From NCBI GenBank assembly GCA_045647745.1, contig JAZRMQ010000066.1, forward strand, positions 62,001-126,000: a DNA stretch of 64,000 nt, written 5' to 3'. Of this stretch, positions 50,699-59,158 are shown piece after piece. The translations under genes were made by a program, and so were the position numbers. The notes below the pieces were generated by a model, which saw only the letters and a program-made list of their open reading frames with translations, had not been told where the DNA came from and searched no databases. Position 1 is the first letter of the stretch. Every line of letters starts with the position of its first letter. Source of the stretch: HGM04593 sp045647745 (lineage in GTDB: Bacteria; Bacteroidota; Bacteroidia; Bacteroidales; Bacteroidaceae).

Positions 50699-51823
50699 TC
50701 AGTCGGTAAGCATCATTGGCATCAACAACATCAGCAACTCCTGCTTGTCTACCTGCTCTGCAGGAACAATCACACCGGCGCGTGAAGGATCGGCAAGTTC
50801 AATCACAACATCCTGACCGGGAGTATTGTTGAGAATATCGATGAGGAACGATGCGCGGAAGCCAATGTTCATAGAAGCACCATCATAGCTGCAAGTGATG
50901 CTCTCCTCGGCCGATGTTGAGAAATCTGTATCCTGAGCCGAGATAACCACCTTGTTTTCCTCGAGATGCAACTTAATAAGGCTCACCTGTGAAGAGAAGA
51001 TTGCCACACGACGCAAAGTGCTGATGAGAGCAGCGCGGTCAACAGTGAGTTTGTGAGGGTTGTTCTGCGGAATTACAGAGTTGTAATTAGGGTAACGGCC
51101 ATCGAAAAGGCGGCAAACCAATTTATACTCACCCATATCAAAGATTGCAAAGCGGCCATCGAATTCAACAGCTACATCCTCCTGCTCGTCTTTGCCGAGC
51201 AAGTTTTTCAAAAGTGTAGCAGGTTTCTTTGGAAGAATAAAAGCCGATTTCTCAGCACCTGTTACAGAATAGTCGCGACAGCGAACCAATTTGTGACCAT
51301 CAGAGGCAACCAAAGTGATGCTCTCGGGGGTAAAATCGAAATAAACGCCACACATCACAGGACGCACCTCATCGTCGGCAGCTGCAAACAAAGAGCAAGA
51401 GATGCCGCTTGAAAGCACCTTTGTGGGCACGTTGATTGCAACAGCGCTCTCGCCAAGAACTGCAGCCGAGGGATACTCGTCGGCGTTCTGTCCAACAAGG
51501 CTGTACTTACCATTCTGATAGTATATTGTTATCTCAAGGGTCTCTTTCTTCACCTCGAAACGGATAGGCTGTTCAGAAATCTCTTTCAATGAGTCGATAA
51601 GGATTTTTGAAGATATTGCAAAGCTAAAATCCTCGGAGCAATCCACAACCTCGAGCGAAGTATTAAGAGTGTTATCCGGGTCCGATGCAGTCAAAGTGAG
51701 TTTGTTTCCTTCGAGTTCGAACAACACGCAATCCAGCACAGGAATAGTGTTCTTTGAATTGATTACACGGCTGATTGTCTGCAAACGAGACGACAGCAAA
51801 GAGCTTGATACTGTAAAATTCAT
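50699..51823 (-). CDS. dnaN: DNA polymerase III beta sliding clamp
   Basis: Ring-shaped processivity clamp. It is 374 residues made of three similar clamp domains. Recognisable segments: MNFTVSSSLLSSRLQTISRVI at the N-terminus, GEYKLVCRLFDGRYPNYNSVIP in the third quarter, and the C-terminal ADPSRAGVIVPAEQV and LLMLLMPMML, which resembles the MPMRL end of other clamps. It is not next to dnaA; instead it forms an operon with a DnaQ-like exonuclease and is divergent from a DUF3127 gene. Its leader carries a notable GC-rich hairpin. Confidence 0.97.
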   Translation of the reverse strand: MNFTVSSSLLSSRLQTISRVINSKNTIPVLDCVLFELEGNKLTLTASDPDNTLNTSLEVVDCSEDFSFAISSKILIDSLKEISEQPIRFEVKKETLEITIYYQNGKYSLVGQNADEYPSAAVLGESAVAINVPTKVLSSGISCSLFAAADDEVRPVMCGVYFDFTPESITLVASDGHKLVRCRDYSVTGAEKSAFILPKKPATLLKNLLGKDEQEDVAVEFDGRFAIFDMGEYKLVCRLFDGRYPNYNSVIPQNNPHKLTVDRAALISTLRRVAIFSSQVSLIKLHLEENKVVISAQDTDFSTSAEESITCSYDGASMNIGFRASFLIDILNNTPGQDVVIELADPSRAGVIVPAEQVDKQELLMLLMPMMLTD

Positions 51824-51862
51824 AATATAAAAGTTTTAATTGTTTTTCTGCATCCATCGCCC

Positions 51863-51899
51863 ACGCGCGCTACTCGCGCGCGTAGTACCTACAAAGATA
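51863..51899 (-). promoter_or_regulatory. dnaN promoter and 5'-terminal GC hairpin
   Basis: On the minus strand, TATCTTTG (51892-51899, exact TAnnTTTG) is the -7. Transcription should start around 51884-51887. Directly there begins a perfect 8-bp stem ACGCGCGC/GCGCGCGT with a 5-base loop (51863-51883). It would form the extreme 5' end of the dnaN mRNA, 40 bases before the ATG. Confidence 0.65.
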
Positions 51900-51939
51900 A
51901 ACTAAATATATAGAATTTGATAAAAATGAGGCAAAAAAA

Positions 51940-51970
51940 TTGCATTTCGCGAATAAAAGAACTATTTTCG
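51940..51970 (+). promoter_or_regulatory. promoter of the DUF3127 gene
   Basis: TTG at 51940-51942, 20-base spacer, TATTTTCG at 51963-51970, the TTCG variant of the -7. It lies 20 bases before the ATG at 51991. Confidence 0.55.
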
Positions 51971-51990
51971 CCCACAATTTAAAGAGAACT

Positions 51991-52359
51991 ATGGAGATTA
52001 CAGGAAAAATCATCGCAGTGCTTCCCGAGAGAGGCGGCGTATCAAAGACAGGAAACGAGTGGAAAATGCAGGAATACGTTTTGGAGACACACGAGCAGTT
52101 CCCAAAGAAGTTGTGTTTTAACGTATTTGGTGCAGACAAGATATCACAATTCAATATTCAGGCCGGCGACGAATTGACAGTTTCATTCGACATTAATGCA
52201 CGTGAGTACAACGGCCGTTGGTACAACGATATTCGTGCTTGGAGAGTTGAGAGAGGTGCAGCTCCTGCACCGGCAAACACTCCGGTTATCGACGCACCAA
52301 AAGTTGAGGTGCCCGATTTTAGCAAAGCTGCAAACGACCCCGACGACCTTCCATTCTAA
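51991..52359 (+). CDS. DUF3127 protein, predicted OB-fold single-stranded-DNA binder
   Basis: A 122-residue protein. It begins MEITGKIIAVLPERGGVSKTG and contains EYVLETHEQFPKKLCFNVFG, the DELTVSFDINAREYNGRWY core and DIRAWRVE, all characteristic of DUF3127 (OB-fold-like, Bacteroidota and their phages). The C-terminal third is proline- and alanine-rich with an acidic end DFSKAANDPDDLPF. That tail is strikingly like the DDDIPF-type tails of SSB proteins that recruit partners. An SSB-like role is inferred. It is divergent from dnaN, sharing a promoter region with it. Confidence 0.88.
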   Translation: MEITGKIIAVLPERGGVSKTGNEWKMQEYVLETHEQFPKKLCFNVFGADKISQFNIQAGDELTVSFDINAREYNGRWYNDIRAWRVERGAAPAPANTPVIDAPKVEVPDFSKAANDPDDLPF

Positions 52360-52396
52360 AAAACAAGAATTGTAAAACTAATTTACCAAAAAACAC

Positions 52397-52434
52397 AAAT
52401 AAACGGCGACTTCAAAAAAAGTCGCCGTTTATTT
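52397..52434. terminator. bidirectional terminator between the DUF3127 gene and rho
   Basis: 14-bp stem AAATAAACGGCGAC with its complement, extended by two A-T pairs around an A-rich loop, with T-rich flanks on both strands. It lies between two convergent genes. Confidence 0.85.
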
Positions 52435-52478
52435 TATTAAGCATAAAACGATTGACGTTTGTTGCTGCACAAAATATA

Positions 52479-54464
52479 TTACGAGTTCATACTGAGCAAG
52501 AACTCATCATTGTCTTTTGTTCTCTCAAGTCTCTCCTTAACAAACTCCATAGCCTCAATCGGAGTCATATCCGACAGATACTTTCGCAAAATCCACATAC
52601 GGTCGAGCGTCTGACGGTCGAGCAACAAATCATCACGTCGGGTTGATGAAGCAATGATGTTTACAGCAGGGAATATGCGTTTGTTGGCAAGCGAACGATC
52701 GAGCTGAAGCTCCATATTGCCGGTGCCCTTAAACTCCTCGAAAATAACCTCGTCCATCTTTGAACCGGTATCAATTAGAGCTGTTGCAATAATGGTCAAC
52801 GAGCCACCATTTTCAATATTTCGCGCTGCTCCAAAGAAACGTTTAGGTTTGTGCAGAGCATTGGCATCTACTCCACCCGAGAGCACCTTGCCCGATGCAG
52901 GAGAGACGGTGTTATAAGCGCGTGCAAGGCGAGTGATAGAGTCAAGAAAAATTACCACATCGTGGCCACATTCCACCATTCTTTTTGCACGTTCAAGAAC
53001 AATGCCGGCAATCTTCACGTGACGTTCAGCAGGTTCGTCAAATGTAGAGGCAATAACCTCGGCATTAACAGAGCGCGCCATATCAGTCACCTCCTCGGGG
53101 CGCTCGTCAATGAGCAGCATAATCATATAGGCCTCGGGGTGATTTGCTGCAATAGCGTTGGCAATATCTTTCAAAAGCATTGTCTTACCGGTCTTTGGCT
53201 GAGCCACTATGAGACCACGCTGTCCTTTACCAATAGGAGAGAAAAGGTCAACCACTCGTGCCGAAAGGTTATCGTAACTGCCGGTGCAGAGTGTAAACTT
53301 CTCCTCGGGAAACAGCGGAGTAAGGTTTTCAAACGACACGCGATCACGCACAAGTTCGGGCGACGAGCCGTTGATGCGATTTACCTTCACTAATGGGAAA
53401 TATTTTTCTCCTGCCGACGCCGGGCGTATTATGCCCTCGACTACGTCTCCGGTTTTCAAGCCATAGAGTTTAATCTGCGACTGCGACACGTAAACATCAT
53501 CGGGCGAAGCAAGATAGTTATAATCCGACGAGCGCAAAAAACCATAATTATCGGGCATTATCTCAAGAACACCCTCAACGCGTAAAACATCGGCAAAATC
53601 ATACTGCTTGGGAGTGGGTTGTTGCTCCTCGGGCTGCGACTGCTCACGACGCTCGTTGTTTTGATGATGTTTTTTATCACCCCTTCTAAACTCTTTATTG
53701 TTCTTTTCGAATTTGGTAGCAAGTTCAACCGGAATCTCTTTAGAATCGGTGGGCAGATTTTCTATTGCAACAAAGGCCTCTCCCTCGTCGGCAGCAGCCA
53801 CCTCGGCAACAACGGGCTCAGCCACGGTTGGTTGCTCTATTTGTTGGCCAACTGGTTGGTCTGCGGTTTTATTATTCTTGGGCTTGCGACCACGTTTTTT
53901 TGCGACAGGAGCATTTGTTGTTGCAGGCACAGCCTCGACAACTGGAGTCTCTGCAGGCTCGGTGGCTTCAACAGCTGGAGTCTCGGGCTGCACATTATCT
54001 GCTGCAGCACTCTCTTTTTGAGGCTTACGGCCACGTTTCTTTTGCTTTGGTGCAGCCTCATTTGTTTGAGGAGCAGCAGCCTCGACAACAGCTGTTGCCT
54101 CCACTGCTTCGACAGCCGGCTGTGCATTAACATTCTCGAGCACCTTTACAGTCTCCGGCTCAACTTTTTGCTTCTTGGGCTCATCTTTCTCAACCTTAAC
54201 AGCCTTTTCGCCTGTTGCTGTATAAACCTTGCTTGGTGCATCGGAGTGAATACGATTGCGACGATGCTCACGACGATTCATTCTGTTCTCCTCCTTTACC
54301 ACAGCCGGAGCTCCGCTCTTGCTATTCTGCATAGCCTGACCATCAAGAATACGATAAATCAGCTCATCCCTGCCGAGGGACTTAATTCCCTTAATTCCTA
54401 AATCCTGAGCGATAGACTGCAAATCGGCAATCTCTTTGCTCCTTAATTGTTCTATATGATACAT
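52479..54464 (-). CDS. rho: transcription termination factor Rho with long disordered insertion
   Basis: Hexameric RNA helicase that ends transcription and silences untranslated RNA. From ATG 54464 it is 661 residues, against ~420 in E. coli. The N-terminal Rho helix bundle (residues 1-~45, IEQLRSKEIADLQSIAQDLGI) is followed by ~200 residues rich in A, E, P, K and T. This insertion includes two KKRGRKP motifs (AT-hook-like) and Q/N stretches. Then come the cold-shock RNA-binding fold (GVLEIMPDNYGFLRSSDYNYL), Walker A PKTGKT (~423-428), DSITRLARAYN and the Q-loop region. Bacteroides Rho is known to carry such an insertion. Promoter -7 TATCTTTG lies ~120 bases upstream. Confidence 0.96.
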   Translation of the reverse strand: MYHIEQLRSKEIADLQSIAQDLGIKGIKSLGRDELIYRILDGQAMQNSKSGAPAVVKEENRMNRREHRRNRIHSDAPSKVYTATGEKAVKVEKDEPKKQKVEPETVKVLENVNAQPAVEAVEATAVVEAAAPQTNEAAPKQKKRGRKPQKESAAADNVQPETPAVEATEPAETPVVEAVPATTNAPVAKKRGRKPKNNKTADQPVGQQIEQPTVAEPVVAEVAAADEGEAFVAIENLPTDSKEIPVELATKFEKNNKEFRRGDKKHHQNNERREQSQPEEQQPTPKQYDFADVLRVEGVLEIMPDNYGFLRSSDYNYLASPDDVYVSQSQIKLYGLKTGDVVEGIIRPASAGEKYFPLVKVNRINGSSPELVRDRVSFENLTPLFPEEKFTLCTGSYDNLSARVVDLFSPIGKGQRGLIVAQPKTGKTMLLKDIANAIAANHPEAYMIMLLIDERPEEVTDMARSVNAEVIASTFDEPAERHVKIAGIVLERAKRMVECGHDVVIFLDSITRLARAYNTVSPASGKVLSGGVDANALHKPKRFFGAARNIENGGSLTIIATALIDTGSKMDEVIFEEFKGTGNMELQLDRSLANKRIFPAVNIIASSTRRDDLLLDRQTLDRMWILRKYLSDMTPIEAMEFVKERLERTKDNDEFLLSMNS

Positions 54465-54583
54465 AAATAAGATGATGACGCTCACCCGCCAAGGGGTAAA
54501 GCTCACAATAATGAAAATCTAAAAAAGATATATTTACTTGATTGAAACAGCAGAACAAAGAATGTCCTGCACTAATTGTAATG

Positions 54584-54591
54584 CAAAGATA
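54584..54591 (-). promoter_or_regulatory. -7 promoter element for rho
   Basis: Minus strand TATCTTTG, an exact TAnnTTTG, giving a ~110-base 5' leader. Rho often autoregulates through its leader; nothing specific for that is visible here. No perfect -33 TTTG is seen. Confidence 0.55.
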
Positions 54592-54682
54592 ACGATTTTG
54601 TTTAAAACACACCGTTTTTTTTATATTTTTTTACAGACGGGGCAAATTATACAAAGCAGACAACGTTCAGAGAGTAAACACA

Positions 54683-55816
54683 TTAAAACAGTTCTTCAAA
54701 CTTTTTCAAAATATCTTCAACCACATTCATACGGGCAAGAATTGTACCTTTTTTGTTTACAAGTACAGCCGACGGCAACTCTGTTACACCATATAAAGCA
54801 GCCGCCTTGGCACTGCCACCGGTTGCATCGCAAAGCTGCACCCAGTTAATACCCAGTTCGTCTACAAAAACTTTACAATCGTCTGCGTTACTATCGAGCG
54901 ACACGCCAACAACTTGCAGACTCTTATCTTTGTATTTATTATATGCCTCCAAAAGCACCGCAAGCAGTTCTTTTGCATCCTTTTGCCAACTGGACCAAAA
55001 GAGTACAAGAGTGTAATTGTTGGCCGACACTTCATCGGCAAGCGACACTTTGCCTCCATTTATATTCTCAAGCTCAAAATTTTGAAATCTCTTACCAACA
55101 CCTGTCTGTGCAAGTGTTTCAGACATCTCCTCAATATACTTTTCGGTAATTGAAGCGTCGAGCACCTCGTTTGTCACGCGTTTTTTCATCGCATCGTATA
55201 GTTTGTTACGATACTCAACCGGCACCTTATCAAAAGCCGACAACAACTTTTCCGAAGAGACAACGCCAACCGACTGCAATAGATAGAAACAACCAACGGG
55301 AGTTGTGATATTCTCCCTAATCTCCTTTAAAGCATAAACATCAAATATATCCCCGGCCAACAGCGCCAAATCTTTGATGCTGTCACGCATCGACGCGCCA
55401 ACGTTCAGAAAATCCATCACCTCGGGCTCGCATAGCTTACGCAAGTTTATAATTCTCTCCTTTTCAACCATAAAACGATTTAAACGTTCATTGGCCGGCG
55501 TGCCGCTGACAAATACATCGCCGGTAAAGTCAACACTCAATACACCCGGTTCAGCAACCACATAATTTCCATCAAGCACTTGCTGCGAGGAGATAAAATA
55601 GACCGAAGGAACGCTGTCGGAGAGCAGAAATTTGAACCTACCACCCTTTACAACCGCCGAGTCGAGCGGAGATAATATATCGTCAACCGGAGTCACATAC
55701 AGCATTGTACCATCAGGTGCAGACGCATAGCGACCATTGATTTTGCACCCTTTTTCATCTCCCGAGCAGGAAAACAGAAGGCACGCCAACAATAAAAAGG
55801 AAAGTAGTTTTTTCAT
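54683..55816 (-). CDS. TlpA/AhpC-type thioredoxin-fold lipoprotein lacking the CXXC motif
   Basis: A 377-residue lipoprotein with signal MKKLLSFLLLACLLFSC (C17) and acidic residues right behind it (SGDEK). Residues ~25-105 resemble the DUF4369 domain that precedes TlpA-like thioredoxins in Bacteroidota. A helical linker follows, then a thioredoxin fold from ~240. In the fold, TLVLFWSSWQKDAKELLAVL replaces the WCxxC redox site: Q278-K-D-A281 stands where C-x-x-C belongs. The cis-proline (ELPSAVLVN, P348) is kept. It cannot be a normal thiol oxidoreductase and may be a binding protein. It is the last gene of the seven-gene exported-protein operon. Confidence 0.85.
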   Translation of the reverse strand: MKKLLSFLLLACLLFSCSGDEKGCKINGRYASAPDGTMLYVTPVDDILSPLDSAVVKGGRFKFLLSDSVPSVYFISSQQVLDGNYVVAEPGVLSVDFTGDVFVSGTPANERLNRFMVEKERIINLRKLCEPEVMDFLNVGASMRDSIKDLALLAGDIFDVYALKEIRENITTPVGCFYLLQSVGVVSSEKLLSAFDKVPVEYRNKLYDAMKKRVTNEVLDASITEKYIEEMSETLAQTGVGKRFQNFELENINGGKVSLADEVSANNYTLVLFWSSWQKDAKELLAVLLEAYNKYKDKSLQVVGVSLDSNADDCKVFVDELGINWVQLCDATGGSAKAAALYGVTELPSAVLVNKKGTILARMNVVEDILKKFEELF

Positions 55817-55842
55817 TTAATAAGGCTGTGTTTACATTTTAA

Positions 55843-56319
55843 TCATTCAGCGCTGCCCGACTCAAACCAATCGACAATCTCGTCTGGCACCTCATTGCAA
55901 CGAACATATTTACAACGGTCGCCATCCTTTGTATCGGCAGTAAGAATCATATACTCCTCGAACAGAGCCGTTACAAGATAAGCATTGTTCCAGTTGCCTG
56001 TGCCATAGTCATACACTCCGTCAAGAATGTAGCCTTTGTAGTGGTCTTTAGTGATAGAGTAACTACCGGTAAGACGACAAGGATACATTGTGTCGAAATT
56101 TTGATACATAGTAAATGTTCTATCGCTGCGCACAAACTCAATGTAACAATAAAGCCCATCGGGAAGCGGTTCACCCTTAACCTCTTCGAGCGCCCAAACT
56201 CCCGAAACATTGTTATAAGTTACCTCGAGCGACTGTGGAGCCTCATCGTTGTCCTGAGAGCAAGCAACAAGCCCCGAAAGAACAAGCATAAATGCCATTG
56301 TCTTTAAAAATTTCTTCAT
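55843..56319 (-). CDS. small lipocalin-like lipoprotein
   Basis: A 158-residue lipoprotein: signal MKKFLKTMAFMLVLSGLVAC (C20), then SQDNDEAP, an acidic export-type start. The mature part opens NNVSGVWALEEVKGEPLP and continues with alternating beta strands (CYIEFVRSDRTFTMYQ, CRLTGSYSITKD), as in Bacteroidota lipocalin-like domains that begin GxW. The ligand is unknown. It lies 26 bases upstream of the thioredoxin-fold gene and 8 bases downstream of the DUF1573 gene. Confidence 0.75.
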   Translation of the reverse strand: MKKFLKTMAFMLVLSGLVACSQDNDEAPQSLEVTYNNVSGVWALEEVKGEPLPDGLYCYIEFVRSDRTFTMYQNFDTMYPCRLTGSYSITKDHYKGYILDGVYDYGTGNWNNAYLVTALFEEYMILTADTKDGDRCKYVRCNEVPDEIVDWFESGSAE

Positions 56320-56327
56320 AAGTATCT

Positions 56328-57122
56328 TTATTTTTCTAATTTCACTTTAAGTGTCCTGTCCGAGATGCGCCCCTCTACGCCATCAATAACCACACTAAAA
56401 AGTTGTGGAGCATCAAGTGGCAGCATATCGCCATTAATTGTTATTACTATATCCCCCTCCTCGCCCGGTGCAATTTCTCGCGGCTCAGTGGAGAAAGAGA
56501 CGAAAGAGGGCAACAATTTGGACGAGAGAACAAGAGGCCTTGTTCCAACGTTTGCACAAGGGATGCGCTGCTGAGGGCTGGTGCCGGGCTTTACCGGTTC
56601 AAAAGCCACCTCTTTACGTTTCATTTTCAATGTTCCCACACGACAAGGCAAGTGATTCCACTCGTCATTGTCTATAACATTACCCAAAAGGGTAAGTTTC
56701 GCTACCGGCTCTTTGCTGGAAAGAGAGGTGTAGACGAATGTATTTGTATCGACAGTCCCCGAGCGTCTGCGAGGGTTGAAAAGAACCCTTATCACGCCCT
56801 TTTCACCGGGAGCTATCAGACTATCGCCAATTTCGGTGGCAGTACAGCCACAATTTGTTGTTACCCTTGTAATTATCACCGGTTTATCGCTGACATTGAC
56901 AAAGGGATAATCTATTGCCAAAGGAGAATCGCACTCATATATCACACCAAAATCCTGCTGCAAAGCCTCAAAGCGCAGCAGATTGCTGCTACCGCGTAGC
57001 AGTCGTGGCGACATTAGCGAATCCAACTCCGCGCGCGACAGCAACTTTCTATCCTGTGCCTGCACAGAAACACCCATAGCAAGCAAAAGGACAGACAGCA
57101 CACACAGAATTCTCCTTTTCAT
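56328..57122 (-). CDS. DUF1573 exported protein
   Basis: A 264-residue protein with a cleavable signal peptide (MKRRILCVLSVLLLAMGVSVQAQ) and no lipobox, unlike its neighbours. An Ig-like DUF1573 domain occupies ~45-150: LRFEALQQDFGVIYECD, VTTNCGCTATEIGDSLIAPGEKG with the conserved NCGC cysteines, and FNPRRRSGTVDTNTFVYT. A second, less conserved beta domain (~165-262) repeats the plan without the cysteines. DUF1573 proteins are abundant in Bacteroidota and their function is not established. It lies 18 bases downstream of the S8 protease gene. Confidence 0.87.
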   Translation of the reverse strand: MKRRILCVLSVLLLAMGVSVQAQDRKLLSRAELDSLMSPRLLRGSSNLLRFEALQQDFGVIYECDSPLAIDYPFVNVSDKPVIITRVTTNCGCTATEIGDSLIAPGEKGVIRVLFNPRRRSGTVDTNTFVYTSLSSKEPVAKLTLLGNVIDNDEWNHLPCRVGTLKMKRKEVAFEPVKPGTSPQQRIPCANVGTRPLVLSSKLLPSFVSFSTEPREIAPGEEGDIVITINGDMLPLDAPQLFSVVIDGVEGRISDRTLKVKLEK

Positions 57123-57140
57123 AGAAACGACTATAAATAA

Positions 57141-59156
57141 TTACATCCAGCCGTTACCATTGGCTCCGTTTCGCACCGTAACTACAACTGAGTGCACATT
57201 GCCATCAACAGTAACATTAATGGTGGTAAAACCTTCGGCAACGCCCTCAACAGTCAAAAGCGTTCCGGCAACACTTGCCATTGCAATATTCGCATCGGCA
57301 ACCTCGGCGCTGTACGACAGATTTTCGCCATCGACAAAGAAACGCGCAAGATTAATCTCTGTGCTTTCACCCGGAGCAACGTATATATTCGGTAATTTCA
57401 TCTCGGCACCCGCGCCTTCAACAGCCTTCAAGAGCGCCGCGGCATTAACTAAACGGCCCATTTTACCGACATATTTCGAAAGAGGTGTCTTTGTTGCAGC
57501 CGAACCGGGTGAAGAGTGATTATAATAGGATTTTTTTTCGCCAACAAAGTGTTCGTCGATATTGGTAGAGGTGCTGTACACAAGGTCCACAAACTCCTCG
57601 GCGCGGAAGTGACGGCGCTTCTCAACAGCATAAGAGAGGCCCAACGCAATAACACCCGATACGTGAGGACACGCCATTGATGTTCCCTCGTAAAAGCCGT
57701 ATGTGGGCTTTCCCTCAACGACAATAGTAGAATATATCATACCATTGTTGCTATAATCACTGCCCGGAGTTCCATAGTAGTCACCATCACCGCCGGGAGC
57801 AGAAAGGTCAACCTCGGCGCCAAAGTTTGTATAGGTAGCAGGAGTGTAATCGGCAGCCACAGCACTCACCGAGATACATTTTGAATAGGCACCGGGATAG
57901 GCCGACATTCCGGCAAACTCATTACCCGACGCAAAAACCACAATACCGCCATCTATCACACCATTGGGGGAGCCTGCATTGTTGATAAAGTAGTCGATAG
58001 CCTCCTTCTCAAGCGGATAAAGAGCAGCCCACTCCTTCTCCGACGCAGGACCGGGAGTATATCCCTGTATAATATTTGAATAAGCCGAATTATAACCCCA
58101 ACTGCACTGCATAATCACAGCACCATTATCAGCAGCATATTTGAATGCCTTTGCCTCCATAGCAACGGTTGACGCACGATTATCGTCAAAAATCTGCAAC
58201 GACATAATCTTTACGCCGCTCTTGCCCTCGGCATAATTTCCACCGGCAATACCGGAAACGCCGATGTCATTGTTGTTTACAGCAGCAATTGTGCCCGCAA
58301 CGTGTGTGCCGTGACCAGTGTCGTTGGTAGATGTTGTAGAGATATATCCTCTATCCGATGCAAAGTTATAACCATAGAGGTCGCCCTTGTATCCATTGCC
58401 ATCTTTATCTACTTTTGATGCATACTCTTCTTCATCTTCATTAACCCAAATATTAGCCATCAAATCGGGGTGTTCCCACATTACGCCCTCATCCATCACA
58501 CCTACAATAATAGAGCTGTCGCCGGTACACATTTTCCAAGCCTCCTCACAACCAACGTCGCAACCGGCAATAGTCGGTGCAAAGCTGTAATTGCCAGTGT
58601 TGATATATCCCCATTGCAAAGATAGTAATGAGTCATTGAAAAATTGAGCAGTAGAGGCGCGTGTAGCAGCCGGCTGAGTATACTCCTTCGCAGCTCTGTT
58701 ATCTATGCGATAAATCCTTTTGTTGCACTGCACCTTTGAAATTTCACCAAGCTTGGCAAGTTCCTTGACAGCAACAGAAAGATCGACATTCTCATCGAAG
58801 CAGACCTTATACCACAAGTGCAGCCCAGCCTCGCGTGTGCGCTCCTCATTACGTTGGTCAACAGGAAAGACACGCTCAAAGCTATATGTGCCCAAAATCC
58901 CAAGCACCTCATCGGTCGAAGGGATACCGCTGCGTGTAGCCTTGCCGGCACCAGCAGCACGTGTCGCAAAGTAATTATCCAAAATAGCCGTCATCTCGGG
59001 AGAGAACTTTATCAGCAACTCTCCATCTATCGCATCCATAGTCAATGGAAACGAAGTCTCCGGTTGCTCCGGCATATCATTTGTCAAATCATTATCATTG
59101 CAAGATGACAATGACAACGCAAACAGCGCTGAATATATTAATAATCTTGTTTTCAT
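57141..59156 (-). CDS. S8 subtilisin-like serine protease lipoprotein
   Basis: A surface or periplasmic subtilase of 671 residues from ATG 59156 (a GTG two codons upstream is less likely). Lipobox LSLSSC (C19) is followed by NDNDLTND. Residues ~40-155 look like an inhibitor/prodomain (DGELLIKFSPEM to ISKVQCNKRIYRID). The catalytic domain has an intact triad: D222 (VGVMDEGVMWEHPDL), H282 (DTGHGTHVAGTIAA) and S493 (GTSMACPHVSGV), with oxyanion N412 (FASGNEF). A C-terminal Ig-like/BIG2 domain (~590-665) ends the protein. It lies 2 bases downstream of a BACON-LRR lipoprotein gene. The substrate is unknown; neighbouring operon products or host/bacterial surface proteins are possible. Confidence 0.93.
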   Translation of the reverse strand: MKTRLLIYSALFALSLSSCNDNDLTNDMPEQPETSFPLTMDAIDGELLIKFSPEMTAILDNYFATRAAGAGKATRSGIPSTDEVLGILGTYSFERVFPVDQRNEERTREAGLHLWYKVCFDENVDLSVAVKELAKLGEISKVQCNKRIYRIDNRAAKEYTQPAATRASTAQFFNDSLLSLQWGYINTGNYSFAPTIAGCDVGCEEAWKMCTGDSSIIVGVMDEGVMWEHPDLMANIWVNEDEEEYASKVDKDGNGYKGDLYGYNFASDRGYISTTSTNDTGHGTHVAGTIAAVNNNDIGVSGIAGGNYAEGKSGVKIMSLQIFDDNRASTVAMEAKAFKYAADNGAVIMQCSWGYNSAYSNIIQGYTPGPASEKEWAALYPLEKEAIDYFINNAGSPNGVIDGGIVVFASGNEFAGMSAYPGAYSKCISVSAVAADYTPATYTNFGAEVDLSAPGGDGDYYGTPGSDYSNNGMIYSTIVVEGKPTYGFYEGTSMACPHVSGVIALGLSYAVEKRRHFRAEEFVDLVYSTSTNIDEHFVGEKKSYYNHSSPGSAATKTPLSKYVGKMGRLVNAAALLKAVEGAGAEMKLPNIYVAPGESTEINLARFFVDGENLSYSAEVADANIAMASVAGTLLTVEGVAEGFTTINVTVDGNVHSVVVTVRNGANGNGWM

Positions 59157-59158
59157 AA

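Noticed and set aside
51824..51990. dnaN-DUF3127 intergenic region as a replication origin
   Set aside because: No dnaA gene, no cluster of TTATCCACA-like boxes and only 167 bases; it holds two divergent promoters and a hairpin. The region near gyrB was also checked, with the same result.
53619..54401. 260-codon plus-strand frame opposite the rho insertion
   Set aside because: Leucine/cysteine-rich shadow of the low-complexity Rho insertion, with no motif, promoter or homology-like pattern.
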